A stretch of DNA of 64,000 nt from Aliarcobacter cryaerophilus ATCC 43158. Its GTDB lineage: Bacteria > Campylobacterota > Campylobacteria > Campylobacterales > Arcobacteraceae. Of the stretch, positions 18,521-28,491 are shown one piece after another. The stretch covers positions 1,860,001-1,924,000 of the forward strand of contig NZ_CP032823.1 of the NCBI RefSeq assembly GCF_003660105.1. Direction: 5' to 3'. Within the stretch, counting starts at the first letter, position 1, and each line of letters opens with the position of its first letter. The notes below the pieces were generated by a model. The model searched no databases. It was given only the letters and a program-made list of their open reading frames with translations, and was not told the DNA's origin. The translations under genes and the position numbers were made by a program.

Positions 18521-19477
18521 ATATTTACTAATTTTAAAGATAATCTAAATGAATTTGGCTCTTCAAAAGAGCCTTTTTTATTTTTAATCTCATATGATTT
18601 AAAAAAAATATATATAGAAAAACTAAACAATCTCTCACAAAATATAAAATTTGAAATAGATAGTAAAAATATAAAAAATATAAAAGATTATACTTTAAAG
18701 AAATATCCAATTAGTTTCAAAGAGTACAAAATAAAATTTGATTTAATTCAAGATGAGATAAAAAAGGGAAATAGCTATCTATTAAATTTAACTACAAAAA
18801 CAAAAATAGATACAAACCTAAGTTTAGATGAGATTTATGAAGCAGCGAGTTCTTTGTTAAAACTAAGAGTAAAAATAGATGATTTAGATTTTGTATGCTT
18901 TAGCCCTGAAAAATTTATAGATATAAAAGATAATAAAATCTATACATATCCTATGAAAGGAACTATTGATACAAATTTAGATGATGCAAAAAATCTATTA
19001 CTTAACAGTAAAAAAGAGTTAGCAGAACATACTATGGTTGTTGATTTACTAAGAAATGATTTAGGAAAAGTTGCAAAAAATATAAAAGTGGAAGAGTTTA
19101 GAACTTTTAGTAAAATAAGTACAAAAAATAGTGAACTTTTTCAAACAAGCTCAATTATTTCTGGAGATTTAGAAAACAATTGGCAAGAAAAAATAGGAGA
19201 TATTTTTTCAAATATTCTTCCTGCTGGAAGTATTACAGGTACTCCAAAAAAATCTACCATAGAAATTTTAAAAAATATAGAAAGCTATGAAAGAGGATTT
19301 TATAGTGGAATTTTTGGTGTTTTTGATGGAATAAATCTTCAAAGTTTTGTACTCATTAGATTTATTGAAAATATAAACAAAGAACTCTTCTATAAAAGTG
19401 GTGGTGGAATTACAAGTGACAGCATTACAAAACAAGAGTATGAAGAACTTTTAAATAAAGTTTATCTACCATTTTAA
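18521..19477 (+). CDS. pabB: Aminodeoxychorismate synthase component I, apparently starting at ATA
   Basis: Makes 4-amino-4-deoxychorismate for folate. The frame is open from the pyrB stop (18518-18520) to 19477, 318 residues. Family features include the start of the chorismate-binding domain (FKEYKIKFDLIQDEIKKGNS, from about 18716), HTMVVDLLRNDLGKVA and LPAGSITGTPKKSTIEIL. The first conventional in-frame start, TTG at 18854, would delete the beginning of that domain. An ATA at 18521 sits 7 bases after an ideal AGAGGA site, as if ATG had changed to ATA. Translation from a non-canonical start, or a start-codon mutation, is inferred. pabC follows after 9 bases. Confidence 0.8.
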   Translation: MFTNFKDNLNEFGSSKEPFLFLISYDLKKIYIEKLNNLSQNIKFEIDSKNIKNIKDYTLKKYPISFKEYKIKFDLIQDEIKKGNSYLLNLTTKTKIDTNLSLDEIYEAASSLLKLRVKIDDLDFVCFSPEKFIDIKDNKIYTYPMKGTIDTNLDDAKNLLLNSKKELAEHTMVVDLLRNDLGKVAKNIKVEEFRTFSKISTKNSELFQTSSIISGDLENNWQEKIGDIFSNILPAGSITGTPKKSTIEILKNIESYERGFYSGIFGVFDGINLQSFVLIRFIENINKELFYKSGGGITSDSITKQEYEELLNKVYLPF

Positions 19478-19486
19478 AGGATAAAT

Positions 19487-20047
19487 ATGTTTTTTGAAAC
19501 AATAAAATGTAATGATTTTGAGATTTTTAATTTAGAGTATCATCAAAAAAGAGTTGCAAAAACTATTGGGAAAAATTTTGATTTACAAGAGTATATAAAT
19601 CCACCAACAAATGAACTTTTGAGATGTAAAATAGTTTACAACAAAGATGAGATTTTAAGTGTAGATTATTTTCCTTATCAAAGAAGAGAGATAAAAAGCT
19701 TTAAAATAGTAGTTGATAACGGTTTAGATTACTCAAAAAAATATCTAAATAGAGATAAACTAGATGAGCTATTTTTTAAAAAAGATAGTTGCGATGAGAT
19801 AATTATTGTAAAAAATGGAATAGTTACGGATACAACAATTGCAAATATAGCTATATTTTATGATGGAGTTTGGATTACATCAAAGAATTGCTTACTTGAA
19901 GGAACTTCAAGAGCAAAATTGATTGAAAAAAAAGAGATACTTGAAAAAGATATAAGCTTGGATATGCTAAAAAATAGTTCTAAAATTGCACTTATGAATG
20001 CTATGATAGATTTTTATGAGATAAAAGATTTTAGAATAGAAGATTAG
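19487..20047 (+). CDS. pabC: Aminodeoxychorismate lyase-like class IV aminotransferase
   Basis: A compact PLP enzyme of the branched-chain aminotransferase/PabC fold, expected to release pyruvate from aminodeoxychorismate and give p-aminobenzoate. The PLP Lys is probably Lys85 in SKKYLNRDKLDEL. GIVTDTTIANIAIFYDGVWITSKN and LLEGTSRAKLI match the substrate and phosphate-binding region. At 186 residues it is shorter than the usual 250-270, mostly in the N-terminal domain. It follows pabB by 9 bases with AAAGGAT before the ATG, so the pair forms a pabBC unit. Confidence 0.85.
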   Translation: MFFETIKCNDFEIFNLEYHQKRVAKTIGKNFDLQEYINPPTNELLRCKIVYNKDEILSVDYFPYQRREIKSFKIVVDNGLDYSKKYLNRDKLDELFFKKDSCDEIIIVKNGIVTDTTIANIAIFYDGVWITSKNCLLEGTSRAKLIEKKEILEKDISLDMLKNSSKIALMNAMIDFYEIKDFRIED

Positions 20048-20069
20048 GCAAAGTAGACTTATTTTATTA

Positions 20070-20086
20070 CTGAGGCAAAGCCTCAG
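20070..20086. terminator. Hairpin between pabC and carA-like gene
   Basis: CTGAGGC-AAA-GCCTCAG is a perfect 7-bp GC-rich stem between convergent genes, followed rightward by ATATTTTTAAA. It probably terminates both transcripts. Confidence 0.65.
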
Positions 20087-20101
20087 AGATATTTTTAAAC
20101 T

Positions 20102-21199
20102 CTATTTTGCCATTTGAGAAAACTCTTTACAAATACTAGAGTTTGAAGTTGGTGTAAATTCACTACTTATTTCATTCTTATTTTTATATTTTAAAGCAGC
20201 AGCAGTATCATTAAATACTTTAATATGAGTTACATCTGCAATATTTTTAATATCTTCGCTTATCTTAAAATCACCATTTATACTACAAATCTCTACAGTT
20301 TTCTCACCTCTAATAGGGTGGCTTCCATATTTAATAGATTTAATCTTATCTACTTTTACACCACTTGCAAGTGCAAGTAAGTAGTGTCCTAAACCAACTG
20401 CAAGCATTGGAATATTTTCATCTATTAATATTTTTATTTCAGCTATTTCATCAGTTAAAATATTTGGATTTCCAGCACCACTACTTAAAACTACTCCACT
20501 TATTTTACCTGCTTTAAAGTTGTTGATTATATCTTCTGCCTTTGTAGAAGAGGGAACTACTTCAACTTCAAATCCTAACTCAACAAGTTCATTTAAAAAT
20601 GACTTTTTAACTCCATAATCAATTACTAGAACTTTTTTATCACTCATTTGTGCTTTATTATACTCTCCAGTTTCATGATTCCAAACACCTGATTTATGAA
20701 TATAAGCCTCTTTTGTTGAGCTCTCTTTTACAAAATTGATTTCATCATATTTTTTTGCTTCACTTAATTTTTTTGCTAGTTCATCTTTTGAAGAGATTTG
20801 TGTAGATGCAATCATCATCATACTTCCCTCTTCTCTTACGATTTTTGTCAAGAATCTTGTATCAATATCACAAATTCCAACAACATTTTGCTCTATTAAA
20901 AAATCTTTTAGACTCATATCGGCTCTATAGTTTGAATAAAAATCATGATAATTTCTCACAATTATACCTTTTGCATGAGCTTTAGAACTTTCCATATCAA
21001 CTCTATTTGCACCTGTATTTCCTATTTCTACAGCTGTAAAATTGATAAATAAGCCATTATTTGAAGGGTCTGTAATAATCTCTTGTTGTCCAAATGTTGA
21101 GTTATTATAAACCAGTTTTCCAACAGCAGTTGTATCTGCACCAAAAGAGTTTGCCTCTAAAAATATCCCGTTTTCTAAATAAATATATACTTTTTGCAT
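20102..21199 (-). CDS. carA: Carbamoyl-phosphate synthase small-chain-like protein without glutaminase residues
   Basis: The N-terminal CarA domain is well preserved (EIITDPSNNGLFI, GNTGANRVDMESSKAHAKGI, DIDTRFLTKIVREEGSM). The class I glutaminase domain is present in outline but degenerate. The nucleophile block usually read as GICLGHQ is AVGLGHY, with Gly269 in place of Cys. The C-terminal HPE motif that supplies His and Glu is absent; the corresponding tail reads EISSEFTPTSNSS. Glutamine hydrolysis is therefore not expected. It may support an ammonia-dependent synthetase or have another role. The ATG at 21199 overlaps the upstream stop (TGATG); a TTG three bases earlier is possible. Confidence 0.85.
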   Translation of the reverse strand: MQKVYIYLENGIFLEANSFGADTTAVGKLVYNNSTFGQQEIITDPSNNGLFINFTAVEIGNTGANRVDMESSKAHAKGIIVRNYHDFYSNYRADMSLKDFLIEQNVVGICDIDTRFLTKIVREEGSMMMIASTQISSKDELAKKLSEAKKYDEINFVKESSTKEAYIHKSGVWNHETGEYNKAQMSDKKVLVIDYGVKKSFLNELVELGFEVEVVPSSTKAEDIINNFKAGKISGVVLSSGAGNPNILTDEIAEIKILIDENIPMLAVGLGHYLLALASGVKVDKIKSIKYGSHPIRGEKTVEICSINGDFKISEDIKNIADVTHIKVFNDTAAALKYKNKNEISSEFTPTSNSSICKEFSQMAK

Positions 21200-21750
21200 C
21201 AAATTAATCCTCTTTTTATTAACTCTTCTTCATAAAGTCTATGATAAACCAAATCATAGTCCTCAGTACCTGGAATTAGCTTTCTTTTATAATTTTTAAG
21301 TTTAGCTAATACTTCACCATCTGCTTTTTCAAACCCTTTAATGAAATCATCCAAAGAACCAAATATCACATTTTTTATTTGGTTATCTGAACAAGTAAAA
21401 TGTATATAATCCTCCTCCCATAGATAATCTAATATTTTGTGAGCAATATCAGAGAATCTATCTTCATTGTTTAAAATAACTCCAAAATCATTTGCAAGTC
21501 TTTTTTTTGTCATCCAGAAAAGTTGCCTTCTATCAGCATTTAGATACTCAATTTCGTCTGTTTGAGAATCTAAAATCTCTTCTACTTTTTCATCCAAAGA
21601 TTGCTCTTTAAGAATATCTTCATCTAAAATTCTTTCAACTTGCTCTTCTATACTAGATTTGTCTTTTCTTGCTTCTATGAAATCACAAGTGATTAAATCT
21701 CTCGTAATTCTTCTTGAAAGGTATGTAGTTTGGTGTAGCTTTAATCTCAT
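21199..21750 (-). CDS. DUF507 family protein
   Basis: A 183-residue, Glu/Asp/Lys-rich helical protein matching DUF507: MRLKLHQTTYLSRRITRDLI at the start, a middle DEKVEEILDSQ segment and a C-terminal KKRLANDFGVILNNEDRFSDIAHKILDYLWEEDYIHF block. The family is widespread in Campylobacterota and its function is unknown. It starts 1 base after the purA stop and overlaps the next gene by 1 base, so it is part of the purA-to-carA leftward operon. Confidence 0.85.
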   Translation of the reverse strand: MRLKLHQTTYLSRRITRDLITCDFIEARKDKSSIEEQVERILDEDILKEQSLDEKVEEILDSQTDEIEYLNADRRQLFWMTKKRLANDFGVILNNEDRFSDIAHKILDYLWEEDYIHFTCSDNQIKNVIFGSLDDFIKGFEKADGEVLAKLKNYKRKLIPGTEDYDLVYHRLYEEELIKRGLI

Positions 21751-21751
21751 T

Positions 21752-23849
<2,098 letters not shown>

Positions 23850-23855
23850 ATTTGA

Positions 23856-24962
23856 TTAATTTCCTTTATAAAATGTTTGTGCAAAAACTCTGTTTGCAGT
23901 CCCATCAAATGTTCTAATATTTAACTCATCCATAACTAACTCAATCGCATTTACAGCCCAAGAAGCTTCAAAATCTTCAACTAATCCCATGTGATTAATT
24001 CTAAAAATTTTTCCAGATAAATGATCTTGCCCACCAGCGATATCAACATTATATTTATTTTTCAAAATTTTTCTAATCTCATTTGATTGTTCTGTATATA
24101 CTGTTGTCATAGCATTTGCTGGAGTTTTTGGATATATTTCAAAACCAATAGCTTTTAATGCTTCTTGAGTCGCTTTTGCTCTTAGAGCTGTTTTATTATA
24201 TAAATTATCAAATCCTACTTTTTTTAATTCAACTAAAATAGCTTCTAAGCCCATAATCAATGTAGTTGCAGCTGTCCAAGCTGTTGTATTTTTTCTTTGA
24301 TTTTTTAATTCCGTTGCAAGATTAAAATAATACCCAGCTGATTTTTCTTCTATTTTTTCAACTGCTTTTTGTGATAATCCAATCATTGCAAGTCCAGGAG
24401 GAAGCATAAATGCTTTTTGACTTCCAGTAATAAGTGCATCAATATTTGTAACATCGATTTTTTCAACACCCAAAGCTGTAATTCCATCTGCTACAACTAT
24501 TATTTCTGAGTTTATTTTTTTAACTTCTTTTGCTATTTCTTCAACAGGATGTCTCAATCCTCCAGCACTTTCACATACTTGAATAAATATAGCATCAATA
24601 CTTGAATCATTTTTTATTGTATTTATTACATCTTCAACGCTAACAGGTGTATTCCACTCATTTTTTAATTCAGTATATTCAATATTAAAAGCCTTACAGA
24701 TCTTTCCAAATCTCTCTCCAAACTTTCCAGAGTTAATTGTAAGTGCTTTTTTTCTAGTAAAATTAGTGATACAAGCTTCCATAGCTCCAGTTCCACTTGA
24801 AGCTAACATTAAAACTTCTGGCATATTATAAATTTCGATTAAAAGATTTCTAGTTTTCTCAAAAATTGCTTCAAACTCTTTTGTTCTATGATGCATCGTA
24901 ATATCACTCATAGCTTTTCTTGCAAATTCTGGTACAGGAGTTGGTCCTGGTGTTAATAACAT
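23856..24962 (-). CDS. Class V aminotransferase (alanine--glyoxylate aminotransferase family)
   Basis: PLP enzyme of 368 residues with LTPGPTPVPEFARKAM at the N-terminus, ASSGTGAMEACITNF for cofactor binding, VVADGITALGVEKID with the PLP Asp, and TGSQKAFMLPPGLA with the Schiff-base Lys. The C-terminal GGQDHLSGKIFRINHMG is typical of serine/alanine-glyoxylate or related aminotransferases. Substrate cannot be fixed from motifs. It heads the leftward series through hisZ, purA and DUF507 to carA. Confidence 0.85.
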   Translation of the reverse strand: MLLTPGPTPVPEFARKAMSDITMHHRTKEFEAIFEKTRNLLIEIYNMPEVLMLASSGTGAMEACITNFTRKKALTINSGKFGERFGKICKAFNIEYTELKNEWNTPVSVEDVINTIKNDSSIDAIFIQVCESAGGLRHPVEEIAKEVKKINSEIIVVADGITALGVEKIDVTNIDALITGSQKAFMLPPGLAMIGLSQKAVEKIEEKSAGYYFNLATELKNQRKNTTAWTAATTLIMGLEAILVELKKVGFDNLYNKTALRAKATQEALKAIGFEIYPKTPANAMTTVYTEQSNEIRKILKNKYNVDIAGGQDHLSGKIFRINHMGLVEDFEASWAVNAIELVMDELNIRTFDGTANRVFAQTFYKGN

Positions 24963-25090
24963 ATTAATTATCCTTATTTAAATATTTCATATTTCAGTAA
25001 AACGGAATATTTTAGCTAAAAAAAGATTATTAAATGGTTAAAATATATTTTATTAGATATAATTGCACGACTAATTTTATAAGGTAAAAA

Positions 25091-25681
25091 ATGAAAGCAA
25101 CAAAAATCTTATTCTCAATACTACTATTAACTCCTTTTCTTTTCGCAAAAGAGTTTGTTGTAAATAGTAAAAATTCAAAAGCAAATTTTCAACTAACATA
25201 CAAAAAAACAAATATAGTTGATGGAAGCTTTCAAGATATTAGTGGATTGATAATTTTTGATGAAAAAGAAAATATAATAAAATCAATAAAAGGTTCTGTA
25301 AATACAGACTCAGTAACAACTCAAAGTGGCGAGTTAACTTCTTTAATAATAAGCGAAAAAATTTTAAATAGCAAAAAATACCCAGAAATTGAATTTACAG
25401 CAGAAAAAATAACTGATAATAAAGTTTTTGGAGATATTAAAATAAATGGTGTAAAAAGAAATATTGAGTTTGATATTGAAAATAGTGGTATTTTTCTTGA
25501 TAAACTTTATGTAACAATGAGTACAACTTTAAAAAGAAGTTACTTTGATTTGTTTTGGGATGTTTTAGAAGATTTTGGAAGTAGTGCTGTATCAAATGAT
25601 ATTAAAGTAACTATAAATATGCAAGCTTCTTTACAAAATGATTTAATTTTTCAACACACAAAAGAGAAAACAAAAAAATAG
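25091..25681 (+). CDS. YceI family periplasmic protein
   Basis: Signal peptide (MKATKILFSILLLTPFLFAK) followed by a YceI lipocalin-like beta-barrel: FVVNSKNSKANFQLTYKKTNIVDGSFQDISG, later KYPEIEFTAEKI, VFGDIKINGVKRNIEFD and SAVSNDIKVTINMQ. YceI proteins bind long isoprenoid or fatty-acyl molecules in the periplasm. At 196 residues it has a short extra C-terminal tail. A TATAAT at 25058-25063 is a likely -10. A second YceI gene lies at 26193-26744 beyond the MarR gene. Confidence 0.88.
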   Translation: MKATKILFSILLLTPFLFAKEFVVNSKNSKANFQLTYKKTNIVDGSFQDISGLIIFDEKENIIKSIKGSVNTDSVTTQSGELTSLIISEKILNSKKYPEIEFTAEKITDNKVFGDIKINGVKRNIEFDIENSGIFLDKLYVTMSTTLKRSYFDLFWDVLEDFGSSAVSNDIKVTINMQASLQNDLIFQHTKEKTKK

Positions 25682-25683
25682 TA

Positions 25684-25713
25684 TTGACTTTTAATACTAA
25701 TTAGTAGTATAAT
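25684..25713 (+). promoter_or_regulatory. Promoter with overlapping dyad operator for the marR operon
   Basis: A good sigma-70 promoter is visible: TTGACT (25684-25689), an 18-base spacer and TATAAT (25708-25713). Inside it lies a perfect dyad, ATACTA-N5-TAGTAT (25694-25710), with a central ACTAATTAGT palindrome (25696-25705). A repressor bound there would block RNA polymerase, so autoregulation by the MarR protein is the natural inference. Confidence 0.7.
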
Positions 25714-25731
25714 TTCGCTTAAGGAGTTTTT

Positions 25732-26190
25732 ATGAACGAAAAAAGTTTAAAATCTTATGGCGAAAAAGCTGACAAGTCAATGAAAACAGTTATGAGGCTC
25801 TTAAGAGTTGCTCATATTTTAAATAACAAAACAGAACTTTTTTTGTCAAAACATACCCTTACATTTAATCAATTCAAAGTTTTAGAAGTTTTATACCACA
25901 AAGGTGACCTAAATATAAGTTCAATTACAAAACTTATTATGGGAACTCCAGGAAATACAACTGTTGTTATTAAAAATCTAAATAGAGATGGACTAATTGA
26001 GTCAAAAAAAGACCCAAATGACAATAGATCTTCAATTTTATCAATAACTTCCAAAGGAAGTTTGATAATGCAAGAGATTTTTCCAAATCATGCTAGAAAT
26101 CTAAATGAGTTTTTAGATATTTTAAATGATGATGAACTAAAAACTTTATATGATTTATTAAATAAAATTTACAAAGAAAAAAAGGATTAA
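25732..26190 (+). CDS. MarR family transcriptional regulator
   Basis: A 152-residue winged helix protein: dimer helices at the N-terminus, then LTFNQFKVLEVLYHKGDLNISSITKLIMGTPGNTTVVIKNLNRDGLIE (recognition helix) and a DPNDNRSSILSITSKG wing, with C-terminal dimerisation helices. Residues of the D-x-R-x wing motif are intact. An AAGGAG site lies 7 bases before the ATG. A promoter with an internal dyad lies upstream, and yceI follows after 2 bases. The ligand is unknown. Confidence 0.9.
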   Translation: MNEKSLKSYGEKADKSMKTVMRLLRVAHILNNKTELFLSKHTLTFNQFKVLEVLYHKGDLNISSITKLIMGTPGNTTVVIKNLNRDGLIESKKDPNDNRSSILSITSKGSLIMQEIFPNHARNLNEFLDILNDDELKTLYDLLNKIYKEKKD

Positions 26191-26192
26191 AA

Positions 26193-26744
26193 ATGAAAAA
26201 GATTACTTTAGGATTATTAAGTATATTTGCAGCAAGTTCTTTATTTGCTGGAACTTATAGTGTAGATACATCACACTCGACTGCTGGTTTTTCAGTAAAA
26301 CATATGATGGTTACAAATGTTGTTGGAAAAATAAAAGATATATCTGGAACTTATGAATATGATGAAAAAGCAAATACTTTATTAAGCGTTCAAGGTGAAT
26401 TAAATGTTGCTTCTATTGATACAGCTGATGAAAAAAGAGATGCTCATCTAAAAGCTGATGATATTTTAGATATTGCAAAATTCCCAAAAATCAGTTTTAA
26501 ATCTACTAAAGTAGAAAAAGATACAGTTTATGGTGATTTAACTATAAAAGGTGTTACAAAAAATATTAAATTAAATCTTGAAAATGGTGGAGCATTAGGT
26601 AAAAAATCAGGTTTTTCATTAACTGGAAAAATAAATAGAAGTGAATTTGGTGTAACTTGGAATAAAATTTTAGAAACAGGTGGAGTTGCTGTTAGTGATG
26701 AAGTGAAATTAAATATTGATATTGAAGGAAATTTGGCTAATTAA
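26193..26744 (+). CDS. YceI family periplasmic protein
   Basis: A second YceI paralogue of 183 residues. It has a signal peptide (MKKITLGLLSIFAASSLFAG), then TYSVDTSHSTAGFSVKHMMVTNVVGKIKDISGTYEYD, FPKISFKSTKVEKDTVYGDLTIKGVTK and VSDEVKLNIDIEG. It is closer to the classic YceI pattern than the copy upstream of marR. Likely binds a lipid or quinone-like molecule in the periplasm. It is translated from the marR transcript. Confidence 0.92.
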   Translation: MKKITLGLLSIFAASSLFAGTYSVDTSHSTAGFSVKHMMVTNVVGKIKDISGTYEYDEKANTLLSVQGELNVASIDTADEKRDAHLKADDILDIAKFPKISFKSTKVEKDTVYGDLTIKGVTKNIKLNLENGGALGKKSGFSLTGKINRSEFGVTWNKILETGGVAVSDEVKLNIDIEGNLAN

Positions 26745-26762
26745 TTTTAGTCAAATAATATT

Positions 26763-27539
26763 ATGAATCCATCTTTATTTATTTCTCATGGAGCACCAAA
26801 TATTATTTTTAGTGATTTAAAATCTAAAAAAAGTATTCAAAATCTAAAAAAGATTTTGGATACACCAAAGTATATTATTATAGTATCAGCACACTATGTA
26901 ACCAAAAATTTAAAAGTGATAAATCCAATTTCAAATAGTATTATGTATGATTTTTACGGTTTTGAAAAAGGGTTATATGAGTTTAAATACAATATAAAAA
27001 GTGATTTAAATTTAACAAACAATCTAATAGAGAAATTAAAAAATCAAGATATTGATATAAGAATAGATGAAAGTCGTACTAGTTATGACCATGGTGTTTG
27101 GAGTGTTTTATCTTTGATATATGAAAAACTTGAAATTCCTGTAATTCAGCTTAGTATTCCAATATCTTACACAATTCCTGAGTTTTTAAAATTAGGTGAA
27201 AAACTAAAAATATTTAAAGATGATGCTTTACTTGTTTTTAGTGGTGGAGTTACTCACAATTTAAGTGAAATGGGATATGAAGATACAAAAAATTATGCAA
27301 AAGAGTTTAATGATACGATTAAAGATATTGTAGAAAATGGAAAAGTTGAAGAGCTAAAAAATATAACCAAAAATACAAATTTCTATAAAAATCACCCAAC
27401 AACAGAACATTTTATACCTTTACTTTTAGCTTTTGGAAGTGCTAACAATAAAAAAGGAAAGTCATTTAATAGTGAGATGTTATATTCAAATATCTCTATG
27501 GAAAGTTTTATTTTTGATGAAAAAGAGGTAGAAAAATGA
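26763..27539 (+). CDS. DODA-type extradiol aromatic ring-opening dioxygenase family protein
   Basis: Class III extradiol dioxygenase fold of 258 residues: PSLFISHGAPNIIF with the first metal His, IIIVSAHYVTKNL with the second, SYDHGVWSVLSLIYE and LLVFSGGVTHNLSEM, and a late NHPTTEHFIPLLLAFG. These match the YgiD/DODA group. The metal site appears complete. The substrate is unknown; some members open catechol rings. It overlaps the pirin gene by 4 bases, so the pair is translationally coupled. Confidence 0.88.
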   Translation: MNPSLFISHGAPNIIFSDLKSKKSIQNLKKILDTPKYIIIVSAHYVTKNLKVINPISNSIMYDFYGFEKGLYEFKYNIKSDLNLTNNLIEKLKNQDIDIRIDESRTSYDHGVWSVLSLIYEKLEIPVIQLSIPISYTIPEFLKLGEKLKIFKDDALLVFSGGVTHNLSEMGYEDTKNYAKEFNDTIKDIVENGKVEELKNITKNTNFYKNHPTTEHFIPLLLAFGSANNKKGKSFNSEMLYSNISMESFIFDEKEVEK

Positions 27540-28228
27540 TAAAAAAATTACCAAAACAGAATATGGGAGAATCAAATCTTGGTTGGTTGCAAAGTCGTTT
27601 TCACTTTAGTTTTGCAGATTATAGAAATCCAGCAAATATGCACTTTGGAGTTTTAAGAGTTTTAAATGATGATATTGTAAAACCTAAGAGTGGATTTGAT
27701 ATGCATCCTCATGACAATATGGAAATTATCACATATATTGTAGATGGCGAAATTACTCATAAAGACTCTATGGGAAATAGTGAAACTCTAGGAAGAGGAG
27801 AAGTTCAATATTTAAGTGCTGGAGATGGTATATTTCATAGTGAAAACAATGAATCATCTTCTGATTTAAGACTTCTACAAATTTGGGTTTTCCCTCCTAA
27901 AAAAGGACTTCCTAGACTTTATGGTTCTCATAAATATAAACAAGAAGATAGAGATAATAAATTTTTAAATATTGTGTCAAGTCAAGATGGAAATAGTGCT
28001 ATTAAAATCTATCAAGATGTAAATATTTATGTTAGTGAATTTGATAAAGAACTAGAATTTAAAATAAAAGAAGGTAAACAAATCTATTTTGTACAAATTG
28101 AAGGAAGCTCAAATATCAATGGAACTACTTTGGATTTTGGTGATGCAATGGAGATTACAAATGAAGATAAAATAGTAATCAATCCTATTTCAAAAAGCCA
28201 TATTTTATTTATAGAAATGAAAAAATAA
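27536..28228 (+). CDS. Pirin family bicupin protein
   Basis: A 230-residue bicupin. The N-terminal cupin has FADYRNPANMHFGVLRVLNDD, FDMHPHDNMEIITYIVDGEITHKDSMGN with the metal-binding His/Glu set, and YLSAGDGIFHSENNE. The second, degenerate cupin is at the C-terminus. Some pirins have quercetinase activity and others act in redox-linked regulation. It overlaps the upstream dioxygenase gene (ATGA). Confidence 0.9.
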   Translation: MIKKLPKQNMGESNLGWLQSRFHFSFADYRNPANMHFGVLRVLNDDIVKPKSGFDMHPHDNMEIITYIVDGEITHKDSMGNSETLGRGEVQYLSAGDGIFHSENNESSSDLRLLQIWVFPPKKGLPRLYGSHKYKQEDRDNKFLNIVSSQDGNSAIKIYQDVNIYVSEFDKELEFKIKEGKQIYFVQIEGSSNINGTTLDFGDAMEITNEDKIVINPISKSHILFIEMKK

Positions 28229-28284
28229 TATATTTTTTACTATACTTCAATAAATTTATGTAGTTTATATAGAAAGAAGTAAAT

Positions 28285-28476
28285 ATGGATCCAAAAAAAA
28301 GGTTTGATGTAAAAGTAGGTTTAAAAGTAAATATTGTATTAAAAGCAGATCAAAGAACAGGCAAACTAACTCAAGGAGTTGTAAAAGATATTTTAACAAA
28401 TTCTCCAACTCATCCACATGGAATAAAAGTAAGATTACAAAATGGAGATGTTGGTCGTGTTCAAGAGATACTTTAA
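28285..28476 (+). CDS. YwbE family protein
   Basis: A 63-residue protein matching the DUF2196/YwbE family: VKVGLKVNIVLKADQRTGKLTQGVVKDILT, HPHGIKVRLQNGDVGRVQEI. The pattern looks like a small beta-barrel with possible nucleic-acid contact, but the function is unproven. An AGAAAGAAG sequence precedes the ATG. The GAPDH-family gene starts 15 bases downstream. Confidence 0.9.
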   Translation: MDPKKRFDVKVGLKVNIVLKADQRTGKLTQGVVKDILTNSPTHPHGIKVRLQNGDVGRVQEIL

Positions 28477-28491
28477 AAAAAAGATTAAATT

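Noticed and set aside
18854-19477. A short pabB starting at TTG 18854
   Set aside because: It would remove the beginning of the chorismate-binding domain, which is clearly encoded upstream in the same frame.
20102-21199. carA-like gene as a pseudogene
   Set aside because: The frame is full length with a conserved N-terminal domain and coupled start; only the glutaminase residues are altered, which looks like functional change rather than decay.
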